38,997 nt of DNA, from contig RFHA01000350.1 in assembly GCA_003696565.1 (NCBI GenBank), positions 1 to 38,997 on the forward strand, in the 5' to 3' direction. Each line of letters starts with the position of its first letter. Positions within the stretch are counted from its first letter, which is position 1. Shown here piece by piece: positions 7,386 through 15,775 of this stretch. Below the pieces are notes generated by a model. That model searched no databases. It had not been told where the DNA came from and saw nothing but the letters and a program-made list of their open reading frames with translations. Source of the stretch: Chloroflexota bacterium. GTDB lineage: Bacteria > Chloroflexota > Anaerolineae > Aggregatilineales > Phototrophicaceae. Both the position numbers and the translations under genes were made by a program.

Positions 7386-9362
7386 TTAAACTGCTTGCAT
7401 TTCAATGTATTCGTCTTTGACAAGGGCATCACTAGGTATGCCTAAAATTTCTAGCATCCGCTGGATATTATCCGCTTTGTGTTGTGCGTCAATCAGTGAC
7501 CAGGTACGTGCTTTAATTTCAATGAAAAAGTCTGGGATAGCTGGGCTTAGTAAGCGGTCAATATTGACATAATAAAGGACATCTTGGTAGTGAATACGCC
7601 AACGTTGACGTTCTTTTTCCAGCGTTTCTGTACGAGATGCTTTGAAATATTCCTGATAAAAGCGTAGTGGACGGTCTGCCGGTGCGATAAAACGTGAATG
7701 AGATAGCAAAACCGCAGAATTAAACTCACGCTCTTTTGTAGGCATCGTATAAGTTAAGCGGGCACGTACTTCACTAACATCACCTTGTTCATTAATTTTG
7801 TCGTCTTCACGATAACGCACACGCCCCATTTCTTTATCGTCAAACATAAAGAAAGTATCATATTGACGATATTTCACCTCACGCAGCACTTCTACATCCA
7901 CATGATTGAGCAGTTTATAGACAATTTGCGGGTCTTGGATACGTGCCTTAACTTGAATCTCAAAACTCTCTGAACGTTCTACCCCACCAACGGCGAGCAG
8001 CTTACTGAGGATGTCATCTTCATGTGCTTTGAGGAAAGCGTCAACTTTTTCCGCATATATTGCGGCTTCTTCTAGTAAGCTATCTAGCGTTAATGTGAGC
8101 AATTCACGGTTAAACATTAGCCATTTGCCGTTAACCATCACATGCGCTACATCAGTGCTTTTGCCGGCATAAACAATTTGTGAATAGACTGCGTCAGGGT
8201 CACGCCGGAACTGGGGCGAATTATGGAGTGTGTTGGCATCCATGACGATCAGATCAGCATGTTTTCCTGGTTCTAAGCTGCCAACTTTATCACCTATAAA
8301 TAAGGCTTCTGCACCCATCCGTGTTGCCATTAGTAAGGCTTGTTTAGCTGGTAGGGCTGTGGGATCGTTAGCGGCTGTTTTTGCTAAAATTGCCGCTAGT
8401 CGGATTTCCTCAAACATATCTAGATCATTATTACTAGCTGGTCCGTCTGTGCCAATACCAACGGTCAGCTTGTTTTCAAGCATTTCAGTAACGGGGGCAA
8501 TACCACTGGCAAGTTTGAGGTTACTGGTTGGATTATGAGCAATTGTCGTATCGTGTTCATATAGTGTTAGCATATCCCCTTTATTGATATGAACACAATG
8601 GGCAGCTAATACTTTCGCATTAAGTAACCCGCTGGATTTTACCCATGGAACAACGCGCATCCCGTAATGATCAAAACTATCGGTTTCCTCTTGCATCGTT
8701 TCAGAAATGTGGATCAAAACTGGGACATCGTACTGCATAGCAAGCTGGGCGCATTGTTTGAGCATTTCTTTTGTGCTGGAATAAGGCGCATGTGGTGCAA
8801 CTGCCGGGGTGATTAAATCATGCCCAAGCCATTTTTCAATAAACTGACGTGTGTATTCCAGGCTTTCTTCATAGGATTCGGCATCTGGTGAAGGAAATTT
8901 GAGAATAGTCTGCCCTAAAACACCTCGCATCCCTACTTCAGCAGTGACGGCGGCGATTTCCGATTCATAATAATACATATCAGCAAACGCCGTAATACCA
9001 CTGCGCAGCATTTCTGCACATGCTAACTTGGTGCCTAGGCGGCAAAACTCCTCATTTACGAATTGACGCTCTGTTGGCATGATATACCCCATTAGCCAGA
9101 CATCCAGCCGCAAGTCATCTGCCAATCCACGCAATAAGGTCATCGGAACATGCGTATGAGCATTAATTAATCCTGGGAGGATATATTGCCCTTTACAATC
9201 AATGATCTCATCCGCTTCGTAAGCTTTGAGGATTTCCTCAGTGGTATTGACTGCAATAATTTGATTGCCATCAATGGCTACAGCCCCGTTTAGAAAGACA
9301 TCAAATGCCTTGTTCATAGTGATAACAACACCATTGGTTAGAATTGTTGTTACTTTTTTCAA
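7386..9362 (-). CDS. MTA/SAH-deaminase-like amidohydrolase fused to a CYTH-like domain
   Basis: Residues 1 to about 440 form an amidohydrolase of the MtaD/TrzN group: metal ligands H69 and H71 (NAHTHVPMTLLRG), H191 in PHAPYSS, H218 with E221 (HISETMQE), H255 (AHCVH) and D306 (GTDGPASNN). These enzymes deaminate 5-methylthioadenosine, S-adenosylhomocysteine or similar compounds. About 465-650 resembles a CYTH (adenylate cyclase IV/thiamine triphosphatase) domain, with FEIQVKAR (467-474) in place of ExExK, RVRYRE (514-519), RARLTYTMPTKERE and a late acidic/basic strand EIKARTWS. CYTH proteins usually bind triphosphates and divalent metal. The start is TTG 9362, fixed by GGAGG seven bases before it. 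Deaminases of this group are about 440 residues, so the extra 200 are a true C-terminal addition in the same frame. The CYTH call is by motif reading only. Confidence 0.8.
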   Translation of the reverse strand: MKKVTTILTNGVVITMNKAFDVFLNGAVAIDGNQIIAVNTTEEILKAYEADEIIDCKGQYILPGLINAHTHVPMTLLRGLADDLRLDVWLMGYIMPTERQFVNEEFCRLGTKLACAEMLRSGITAFADMYYYESEIAAVTAEVGMRGVLGQTILKFPSPDAESYEESLEYTRQFIEKWLGHDLITPAVAPHAPYSSTKEMLKQCAQLAMQYDVPVLIHISETMQEETDSFDHYGMRVVPWVKSSGLLNAKVLAAHCVHINKGDMLTLYEHDTTIAHNPTSNLKLASGIAPVTEMLENKLTVGIGTDGPASNNDLDMFEEIRLAAILAKTAANDPTALPAKQALLMATRMGAEALFIGDKVGSLEPGKHADLIVMDANTLHNSPQFRRDPDAVYSQIVYAGKSTDVAHVMVNGKWLMFNRELLTLTLDSLLEEAAIYAEKVDAFLKAHEDDILSKLLAVGGVERSESFEIQVKARIQDPQIVYKLLNHVDVEVLREVKYRQYDTFFMFDDKEMGRVRYREDDKINEQGDVSEVRARLTYTMPTKEREFNSAVLLSHSRFIAPADRPLRFYQEYFKASRTETLEKERQRWRIHYQDVLYYVNIDRLLSPAIPDFFIEIKARTWSLIDAQHKADNIQRMLEILGIPSDALVKDEYIEMQAV

Positions 9363-9370
9363 TTTTTTGC

Positions 9371-9395
9371 CTCCAATTATTGAGCTAAATTGGAG
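9371..9395 (-). promoter_or_regulatory. Perfect 8-bp inverted repeat covering the deaminase-CYTH ribosome-binding site
   Basis: CTCCAATT (9371-9378) and AATTGGAG (9388-9395) form a perfect inverted repeat with a 9-base spacer. On the leftward mRNA the second arm includes four bases of the SD GGAGG (9374-9370), seven bases before the TTG start. It could be a dimeric repressor operator near the transcription start, or an RNA hairpin that hides the SD. Neither is proven. Confidence 0.55.
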
Positions 9396-9397
9396 AA

Positions 9398-9403
9398 ATT
9401 ATA
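9398..9403 (-). promoter_or_regulatory. Candidate -10 box of the deaminase-CYTH gene
   Basis: A leftward TATAAT lies directly upstream of the inverted repeat, which would put the RNA 5' end inside or at the edge of the repeat. No good -35 hexamer is present at 16-18 bases, so an activator or an extended element would be needed. Confidence 0.35.
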
Positions 9404-9504
9404 CACCCGTTTTTGTTAAAGTGGCTTTATTGAACATCAAATCTACTAGAAATCGTCAAATGTGGTAAAAATAAGGAGATTCTGTCATAAAGTGAGGTTT
9501 GACT

Positions 9505-11598
9505 GTGCTTAAACGCAACTGGTCGGTTTTATATACAATTGAAGCAACGCTTGTTATGTTGTTTTTTATTCAGGCACTGAGATTTATTGTTGGTGCAATT
9601 TATGCACGTGTAGGGAGTGCCTCTTTATATCCTGCTTTGAACCCCAATTTAATTGACCCCAACTTACCAGGATTAGTTGAACCATCTACTGTTAGCAGTG
9701 AATTAGCTTTAATTGGCTATATGTTGTTACTTCCCCTGGTTGCTTTGTTTATGGGGCGTATACATTGGCTGTTATTTCCGGCAGCGACCATAGCAGCTAT
9801 TGGGCGATATATGATGGTGGCAAATGGGCAAATTACCCCTGATGTGACTGGTGCTGCGGTCACGCTGGGTGGCGGATTGCTTTATTTATCATTGGTCATT
9901 CGGCATCGTGCTCAAGTTTTGCCAGGGATGTTTATTTTGGCAATTGCAATCGATCAGTTATTCCGCGCTCAAGGTGATACGCTTGATCCTTCCTGGGACT
10001 ATGCTTATCTTAACGCTCAGATGCTCTTATCAGGGTTAGTAATTATTTTAAGCATTGGGTTGGTTTTTGCGCAGGAAAAACAGATAAAGAACACTGAACA
10101 AATTTTGATGGATCATGGTTTAATGTCATTTTGGGGTGGGGTCGCATTGGGTGCCATGCTGTTTTTGCAGTTCTCTTTGTTAGCATTGCCAAATGCTGTT
10201 GCTCGTCGCGCGGATACTGATTATACGCTATTTGTTCCTGCTATTATGTTTGCAACGTTATTACCACTATTACCGGTTGTGCGGGGACGCGCTAGATGGT
10301 TTATCGGACTGTTTGATGCAAATTTGCGTGGATGGGTATGGATGTTGATAGCGATGCTGCTGATTGTTTTTGGCTTACGATTCAGTGGCATTTTAGCTGG
10401 TATAGCTTTGACCTTAGCACAGTTTGTTGTAAGCATGACTTGGTGGTGGTTTATACGCCCACAAGCCAAAAAAGAACGTAATTGGGGCGAATTATGGCTT
10501 ATTTTAGGCATGGTGGTGTTTTTGTTTTTAGTTGTGTTTGATATTTTTACCTATGAATATGCCTTTGTGCGAGATTTTTCACCAGAATTAGATTTTTTGA
10601 ACCCAATTATCCCGCCATTATTACGTGGTTTGCGAGGATTGGGCTTGATGGTGATTTTATTGGCGGTCTTTTTGCTGATGATGCCAATAGTTCGTACACG
10701 TAAGCGGATTGCATGGCGTGATGGGACAACCCTAGAACTCATTGCATCACTGGTGCTTTTGCTAACCTTTAGTGGTTTGGTGGCGTATGAATCTCAGCCA
10801 CCTGTTGTACAAGGTGTTAATAACCCTGAATCCATTCGTATTGGAACCTATAATATCCATGCGGGATATAATGAGTTTTTCCATTATGATTTAGAACTCA
10901 TTGCTCGAACAATTCAGTTTAGCGGGGCTGATGTTGTTCTATTACAAGAAGTTGAAACTGGGCGTATGACGAGCTATGGGGTGGACCAAGCTTTATGGCT
11001 GGCGCGTCGGCTCAAAATGGATGTTCGCTTTTTCCCAACCAATGAGGGGTTACAAGGTTTAGCTGTGCTTTCCAAAATTGAAATTGTGTTTGATGATGGT
11101 GTTTTGCTAAATAGTATTGGTACACAAACTGGCTTACAACGTGTTCAGGTACGCCCAGACGCTGGTGTGATAACAATTTATAATACTTGGCTGGAACCAT
11201 TGTTAGATACTGGCAACACATCACAAACGATCCAAGATTTGGAAGCTGCTCAAAATACTCAGCTATCAGAAATTTTTACAATCATCGCTGCTCACCATCC
11301 TAATGGGCGTTTGGGACGTATGATTATTGGCGGGACTTTCAACAATATCCCAGATTCTGATGTGATGCAACGCATGGTTGATAATGGGTTTGTTGATCAT
11401 TTTGCCAATGAACCACCAGATACTGTTGCAACTTTTGTACGTACAGGCACACGCGCACGACTGGATTATTTATGGACGACGCGCAGCGTTAATTTTCAGG
11501 TAGTTGTTGCCACGGTGATAGATGATATAACACGCCAAACGTTACCTAGTCAAGCATCAGACCATCGGATGGCGTTAATTCAGGTTGCGCTCCGATAA
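9505..11598 (+). CDS. Polytopic membrane protein with C-terminal endonuclease/exonuclease/phosphatase-fold domain
   Basis: The first 430 or so of 697 residues are a series of roughly a dozen hydrophobic segments. A domain of the endonuclease/exonuclease/phosphatase superfamily follows (about 445-697), recognisable by GTYNIHAG (Asn450), LLQEVE (Glu482), RLDYLW and the final SDHR (Asp686-His687). The usual G-D-F-N strand is GGTFN here, with Thr611 where the catalytic Asp is expected, and N-T-H-L is NTWL, so the domain may be inactive or bind rather than cut. The start is GTG 9505 because GAGG ends seven bases before it; the in-frame TTG at 9499 is too close to that SD. The 3' end overlaps rnc by 24 bases. 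Substrate and role are unknown. Confidence 0.8.
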   Translation: MLKRNWSVLYTIEATLVMLFFIQALRFIVGAIYARVGSASLYPALNPNLIDPNLPGLVEPSTVSSELALIGYMLLLPLVALFMGRIHWLLFPAATIAAIGRYMMVANGQITPDVTGAAVTLGGGLLYLSLVIRHRAQVLPGMFILAIAIDQLFRAQGDTLDPSWDYAYLNAQMLLSGLVIILSIGLVFAQEKQIKNTEQILMDHGLMSFWGGVALGAMLFLQFSLLALPNAVARRADTDYTLFVPAIMFATLLPLLPVVRGRARWFIGLFDANLRGWVWMLIAMLLIVFGLRFSGILAGIALTLAQFVVSMTWWWFIRPQAKKERNWGELWLILGMVVFLFLVVFDIFTYEYAFVRDFSPELDFLNPIIPPLLRGLRGLGLMVILLAVFLLMMPIVRTRKRIAWRDGTTLELIASLVLLLTFSGLVAYESQPPVVQGVNNPESIRIGTYNIHAGYNEFFHYDLELIARTIQFSGADVVLLQEVETGRMTSYGVDQALWLARRLKMDVRFFPTNEGLQGLAVLSKIEIVFDDGVLLNSIGTQTGLQRVQVRPDAGVITIYNTWLEPLLDTGNTSQTIQDLEAAQNTQLSEIFTIIAAHHPNGRLGRMIIGGTFNNIPDSDVMQRMVDNGFVDHFANEPPDTVATFVRTGTRARLDYLWTTRSVNFQVVVATVIDDITRQTLPSQASDHRMALIQVALR

Positions 11599-12297
11599 AT
11601 AGTCTAGCTCTCCGGATTCGAGTAAGTTAAGGGCTTCTCTTGCCGCTGCTTGTGCAGCGGCGCGTTTACTTTTACCATGCCCTTGTGTAATCATCTCATC
11701 ATTAAGATATACAGAGACAGTAAAGCGTTTTTGATGTTCCGGTCCATCGGTTGATATGACTTTATAACTTGGGGTTATGCTATAAACGGCTTGTGCCCAT
11801 TCTTGAAATTGACTGCGCGGGTCTTTCCTGATTGCTTCTTCCATAACATCTTTTTGCAGTTCTGTTAAGCGTGGCAGGACAAAGGATTTAACAACATCTA
11901 ATCCCTGGTCTATGAATATTGCGCCGATGAGTGCTTCAAATGCTCCGCACAAATTTTGCTCACGCTCCCGTCCGCCAGTATTCGCTTCACCTTTTCCAAT
12001 AAACATAACTTCGCCAATGCGATACTCGGTTGCTAGCTGTGCTAATGATTCTGTACGGACAAGGGCAGCTCTTAGCCGCGTGAGTTCTCCTTCAGACATA
12101 TTGGGAAAACGCCGGAATAGCATATCCGCAGTTAGAAAATCCAGAACTGCATCTCCAAGATATTCCAGGCGTTCATTATCCTCAATATCTTCCTCAACAT
12201 GTTCATTGATATATGAGCGATGTGTAAGTGCCTGTTTGAGTAAATTAGGTTCGTTGAAATGAATACCGATGTAATCCTGAAATTCACTAATGTCCAA
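11575..12297 (-). CDS. rnc: Ribonuclease III
   Basis: Double-strand-specific RNase III cuts rRNA precursors and structured mRNAs. The signature NERLEYLGDAVL is at 41-52, with the catalytic acidic residues E42, E45, D49 and E121 all present. A double-stranded RNA-binding domain follows (about 158-228, ending in GKSKRAAAQAAAREAL). I place the start at TTG 12297: it has AAGGA seven bases upstream, leaves a 4-base gap after the fabF stop, and gives 240 residues, the usual size. The frame is open further upstream inside fabF, but those residues have no family match. It is the last gene of a leftward moaC, moaD-E, fabF, rnc series. Its end overlaps the membrane-protein gene by 24 bases on the opposite strand. 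Confidence 0.95.
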   Translation of the reverse strand: MDISEFQDYIGIHFNEPNLLKQALTHRSYINEHVEEDIEDNERLEYLGDAVLDFLTADMLFRRFPNMSEGELTRLRAALVRTESLAQLATEYRIGEVMFIGKGEANTGGREREQNLCGAFEALIGAIFIDQGLDVVKSFVLPRLTELQKDVMEEAIRKDPRSQFQEWAQAVYSITPSYKVISTDGPEHQKRFTVSVYLNDEMITQGHGKSKRAAAQAAAREALNLLESGELDYLSERNLN

Positions 12298-12301
12298 ATG
12301 T

Positions 12302-13549
12302 CTATCCTTCAAATTTCTTAAAAATGAGAGATGAGTTGTGTCCGCCAAAACCAAAAGAGTTTGTCATGGCGACTTCAATTTTATGATCACGAGCTTCATT
12401 TGGTACATAGTCAAGATCGCAATCCGGGTCTTTTTCATAATAATTGATCGTTGGTGGAGCAACATGGTCGCGGATTGCTAAGACGCAAAATGCTGCTTCT
12501 AATGCGGCTGTCATGCCCATACCATGTCCTGTCATGCTTTTGGTGGAACTAATTGGGATTTTATATGCAGTATCACCAAAAACGCGCTTGACAGCTTTTG
12601 TTTCCATGGGGTCGTTAAGGTCTGTGGCGGTGCCGTGCGCGCTGATGTAATCAATATCTTCAGGATTGAGCTGTGCCATATCTAAGGCTTGTTGAATGGC
12701 GCGGCTTGCACCAATGCCTTCTGGTTCTGGTGCGGTGATATGAAAGGCATCTGATGTGGTACCATAACCAACAATTTCCGCAAGAATTTCTGCCCCACGT
12801 GCTTTTGCTGCTTCTAGTTCTTCTAACATCAAAACAGCTGCCCCTTCTGCAAATACTAGCCCGTCCCGATCTTTGGAAAAGGGACGCATCGCCGTTGCAG
12901 GATCATCGTTACGACGTGAGCACGCTCCAACACGGTCAAACACAGCGATCCCAATTGCCAAGATAGGTGCTTCTCCACAACCTGCTAAGGCGCGATCAAT
13001 CCGTCCGAGCTTGATCCAATCAACCGCTTGCCCAATGCAATCAGCCCCGGTTGCGCAGGCAGATGCAGGTGTTTGAGATGGACCTGTTGCGCCGATGCTA
13101 ATGCTGACCATGTTACTTGCGCCGTTGACGACGAGCATCGGAATACCAAAAGGCGTGACCTTACGGAGATTTTTGGTACGTTCTACCATGAGAATTTGGT
13201 CTTCAAAGCTCTTTTGACCACCGACGGATGATCCTACAACAACTCCCATTCGGTTGCGTTCTTCCTCGGTCTTTAACTCAAAACCAGAATGCTGATACGC
13301 TTGCATAGCAGCCGCATAATCAAACAATTGATAACGATCTCGCCGGCGTAATTCTTTGCTATCAACGTATTGTGTTGGGTCAAAATCTTTGACCTCTGCG
13401 GCAATTTGTACGCTGTGATCGGTTGGGTCATACTGCGTTATACGGGCAATGCCAGATCGCCCTGCTTTGATAGCTTCCCAGGTGGTTTCAACGTCATTAC
13501 CTAATGGTGTGACCATCCCCAACCCGGTGACAACGACACGTCGGGACAT
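12302..13549 (-). CDS. fabF: 3-oxoacyl-ACP synthase II
   Basis: This condensing enzyme extends fatty acyl chains with malonyl-ACP in type II fatty acid synthesis. From ATG 13549 the protein is 415 residues and starts MSRRVVVTGLGMVTPLG. The catalytic triad is intact: Cys165 in SACATGADC, His305 in AHGTATDLND and His342 in MTGHG, with the conserved Lys337 before it. GGAG lies ten bases before the ATG. The open frame up to 13603 adds 18 residues of poor quality and is not used. The gene is 68 bases downstream of the moaD-moaE stop, enough room for its own promoter, and four bases before rnc. No acyl-carrier-protein gene is next to it, unlike in many bacteria. Confidence 0.95.
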   Translation of the reverse strand: MSRRVVVTGLGMVTPLGNDVETTWEAIKAGRSGIARITQYDPTDHSVQIAAEVKDFDPTQYVDSKELRRRDRYQLFDYAAAMQAYQHSGFELKTEEERNRMGVVVGSSVGGQKSFEDQILMVERTKNLRKVTPFGIPMLVVNGASNMVSISIGATGPSQTPASACATGADCIGQAVDWIKLGRIDRALAGCGEAPILAIGIAVFDRVGACSRRNDDPATAMRPFSKDRDGLVFAEGAAVLMLEELEAAKARGAEILAEIVGYGTTSDAFHITAPEPEGIGASRAIQQALDMAQLNPEDIDYISAHGTATDLNDPMETKAVKRVFGDTAYKIPISSTKSMTGHGMGMTAALEAAFCVLAIRDHVAPPTINYYEKDPDCDLDYVPNEARDHKIEVAMTNSFGFGGHNSSLIFKKFEG

Positions 13550-13617
13550 CGTATAAAAACTCCTTGCTTGATTAAAAAAACTATTTCGCTGTTTGTACCA
13601 CACTCTGGATATGTTTT

Positions 13618-14331
13618 CTAGGTGTGGCGATCTTGGTGAGAGGGTGTGTAACTCCCTTCAATCCATACTTCTTTGTTGGCACTAATTTCTTTTTTCCAAA
13701 CGGGTACAATTTCTTTCAGGCGGTCAATGCCATAGCGTGCTGCCTCAAAGCACCCATCATCACGATGTGCGGATGAACAAGCAATTAAAACAGTGTTTTG
13801 ACCAACCTCTAACTTGCCTAGCCGTTGAACAATGGCAATTCCTTGAACGTTTTGCCAACGCTGACGAATTTCCTGAGCAACTTGCCGCATTTTCTCTAAT
13901 GCCATTTCCTCATAAGCCTCATATTCAAGGTGTTCTGTTTGAGGCAGATGCCCATCTTTGTGTGTTTGACCTCGTACGATGCCGCTAAACAAACATACTG
14001 CGCCTGTTGCGGGTGTGGTAATAGCAGCAATAATTTCGTCATGGTCAATGGGTTCATAGGGTAGACGGAAAATTTCCGGCTGATGATCGCCGCCGCTGAC
14101 AGGCGGAAAGAAAGCAACTTCGTCGCCAGGTTGAACAATATCCAAGTCGCTAGCAAACTCACGATTAATTGATGCAATGGCATGGTTAACATTGACTTCA
14201 ATCTCTGGGATTGCCTGGCTAAGTGCTACACGAACATCATTGAGTGTGGCACCTTCTGGAACATCTAATGTCAAGCGTGACTTCCCTGCACGATCTTTTA
14301 AGGTTGCAAACAAAAGAATATTAATCTGCAT
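13618..14331 (-). CDS. MoaD-MoaE fusion, molybdopterin synthase
   Basis: Residues 1-81 are MoaD ([16 protein letters not shown] ... [10 protein letters not shown]), the sulfur carrier. Residues from about 86 to 237 are MoaE, with [12 protein letters not shown], the [10 protein letters not shown] block and the catalytic-lysine segment [13 protein letters not shown]. Together they put the dithiolene sulfurs into precursor Z during molybdenum cofactor synthesis. MoaD must end in a free Gly-Gly to be adenylated and thiocarboxylated, but here Gly80-Gly81 is internal. A similar fusion, MoaX of Mycobacterium tuberculosis, is known to be cleaved after the Gly-Gly; the same is likely here. The ATG overlaps the 3' end of moaC by 11 bases, so the pair is probably translationally coupled. 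Confidence 0.93.
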   Translation of the reverse strand: MQINILLFATLKDRAGKSRLTLDVPEGATLNDVRVALSQAIPEIEVNVNHAIASINREFASDLDIVQPGDEVAFFPPVSGGDHQPEIFRLPYEPIDHDEIIAAITTPATGAVCLFSGIVRGQTHKDGHLPQTEHLEYEAYEEMALEKMRQVAQEIRQRWQNVQGIAIVQRLGKLEVGQNTVLIACSSAHRDDGCFEAARYGIDRLKEIVPVWKKEISANKEVWIEGSYTPSHQDRHT

Positions 14332-14806
14332 GAGCTATGTAATCTCCGTGAACACCGCCTCTTTTTTCGATAAGACGAATATTGCTAATCTGCATTTCGC
14401 GATCAACAGCCTTCGCCATATCATAAATTGTTAATGCTGTAATACTGACAGCAGTTAACGCTTCCATTTCTACGCCGGTTTTGCCGGTTGTACGCGCAGT
14501 CGCTGTAATATGAATAGTGTGGTGTGTTTCGTCAACTGTTAAATCAACGGCAATCTTTGTTAATGGGATAGGATGACACAACGGGATTAATTCTGCCGTG
14601 CGTTTGGCTGCCATGATGCCAGCAATACGTGCCACGCTGAACACATCTCCTTTTTTTAAGTTGCCAGCTTGGATAAGTTGTAATGTTTCTGGTTTCATTT
14701 GGATGCTACCAGTTGCGATAGCGGTACGTTCCGTATCTGGCTTATCACTGACATCCACCATATCCGCTTTACCAGTTGGGTCAAGATGGGTTAGTTTTTC
14801 GTTCAA
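14321..14806 (-). CDS. moaC: Cyclic pyranopterin monophosphate synthase
   Basis: MoaC acts after MoaA to form cyclic pyranopterin monophosphate (precursor Z) for the molybdenum cofactor. The 161-residue protein has the expected blocks [48 protein letters not shown] and [20 protein letters not shown]. The start is TTG 14806, supported by AAGGA seven bases upstream; no ATG fits. It is the first gene of the leftward series and diverges from ftsY across about 76 bases of AT-rich DNA that contains a leftward TATAAT but no clear -35 box. It shares 11 bases with moaD-moaE. Identification is firm from the near-invariant motifs. Confidence 0.95.
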   Translation of the reverse strand: MNEKLTHLDPTGKADMVDVSDKPDTERTAIATGSIQMKPETLQLIQAGNLKKGDVFSVARIAGIMAAKRTAELIPLCHPIPLTKIAVDLTVDETHHTIHITATARTTGKTGVEMEALTAVSITALTIYDMAKAVDREMQISNIRLIEKRGGVHGDYIAHAD

Positions 14807-14882
14807 ATTACAATCCTTGTTTTGATACTTGCCGAATTATATACTTGATTTTAATTACGATTATAACTTGGAGATGAGGGCA

Positions 14883-15773
14883 TTGGGTATTTTTAATAGA
14901 GGATTGTCTAAAACTCGTAAATCTTTCTTCGGTCGAATTGCCAATATGTTGGGCAACACTGAGATTGATGAAGATACTTGGGATGATATAGAAGCCCTGC
15001 TTATTCAAGCTGATTTGGGTGTAAATACAACTACACGAGTGATTCAGGCGTTAAAAGCACGTGGTATCACCAAAAACGATGAATTGCAGGCAGCATTAAG
15101 AGAAGAGTTATTAAATCTTCTGAGTTTTCCACCAACTTTGAATATCAGTGGACGAGAGTTATCCATCATTTTGGTAGTTGGTGTGAATGGCAGTGGTAAA
15201 ACAACATCAATTGGCAAGTTAGCCCACCGCTTATCGTTGGCAGGGCGTAAGGTCATGCTTGCTGCTGGTGATACATTTCGTGCGGCTGCAATCGATCAAT
15301 TGAAATTATGGGGAGAAAAAGTGAATGTGCCGGTTATTGCAAATCAACCGGGGTCTGATCCGGCTGCACTCGTCTATGATGCAACGGTAGCGGCTAAAGC
15401 GCGCGGATATGAAATTTTAATTGTTGATACAGCAGGTCGCTTGCATACCAATTATAATCTGATGGAGGAATTGGCAAAAATCCGCGCTGTTTCTAGCAAA
15501 GTTGTGCCGGATGCTCCGCATGAGGTATTACTTGTTTTAGACGGTACAACTGGACAAAATGCTTTACAACAGGCTAAAAAATTCAAAGAAATGATCGATG
15601 TAACGGGGGTTATCATCACGAAGTTGGATGGTACTCCTAAAGGGGGGATGGTTTTTTCGGTGTTTGATGATCTGAATTTACCAGTGCATTATATTGGTTT
15701 AGGAGAAGGTATTAACGATCTTGTTTTGTTCAACCCCGAAATTTTTGTCAAAAGTTTGTTTGATGAGAATTAA
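14883..15773 (+). CDS. ftsY: Signal recognition particle receptor FtsY
   Basis: FtsY is the GTPase receptor that docks ribosome-SRP complexes at the membrane. N domain: LSKTRKSFFGRI then a four-helix bundle. G domain: GVNGSGKTT (100-108), DTFRAAA (130-136), DTAGR (182-186), TKLDG (246-250), ending GLGEGINDLVLFNPEIF. The acidic A domain is absent, as in many short FtsY proteins. Start choice: TTG 14883 has GGAG nine bases upstream and gives 296 residues. ATG 14874 lies only two bases after that GGAG and is the main alternative; the frame is open to 14829. It is followed after two bases by the SpoU methyltransferase gene, so the two are likely co-transcribed. Confidence 0.93.
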   Translation: MGIFNRGLSKTRKSFFGRIANMLGNTEIDEDTWDDIEALLIQADLGVNTTTRVIQALKARGITKNDELQAALREELLNLLSFPPTLNISGRELSIILVVGVNGSGKTTSIGKLAHRLSLAGRKVMLAAGDTFRAAAIDQLKLWGEKVNVPVIANQPGSDPAALVYDATVAAKARGYEILIVDTAGRLHTNYNLMEELAKIRAVSSKVVPDAPHEVLLVLDGTTGQNALQQAKKFKEMIDVTGVIITKLDGTPKGGMVFSVFDDLNLPVHYIGLGEGINDLVLFNPEIFVKSLFDEN

Positions 15774-15775
15774 TT

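Noticed and set aside
12298-12354. Longer RNase III start inside fabF
   Set aside because: The first residues come from the fabF end, with no SD; TTG 12297 has AAGGA at seven bases and yields the normal length.
13550-13617. Promoter between moaD-moaE and fabF
   Set aside because: The 68-base gap has room for one, but I found no pair of boxes with proper spacing.
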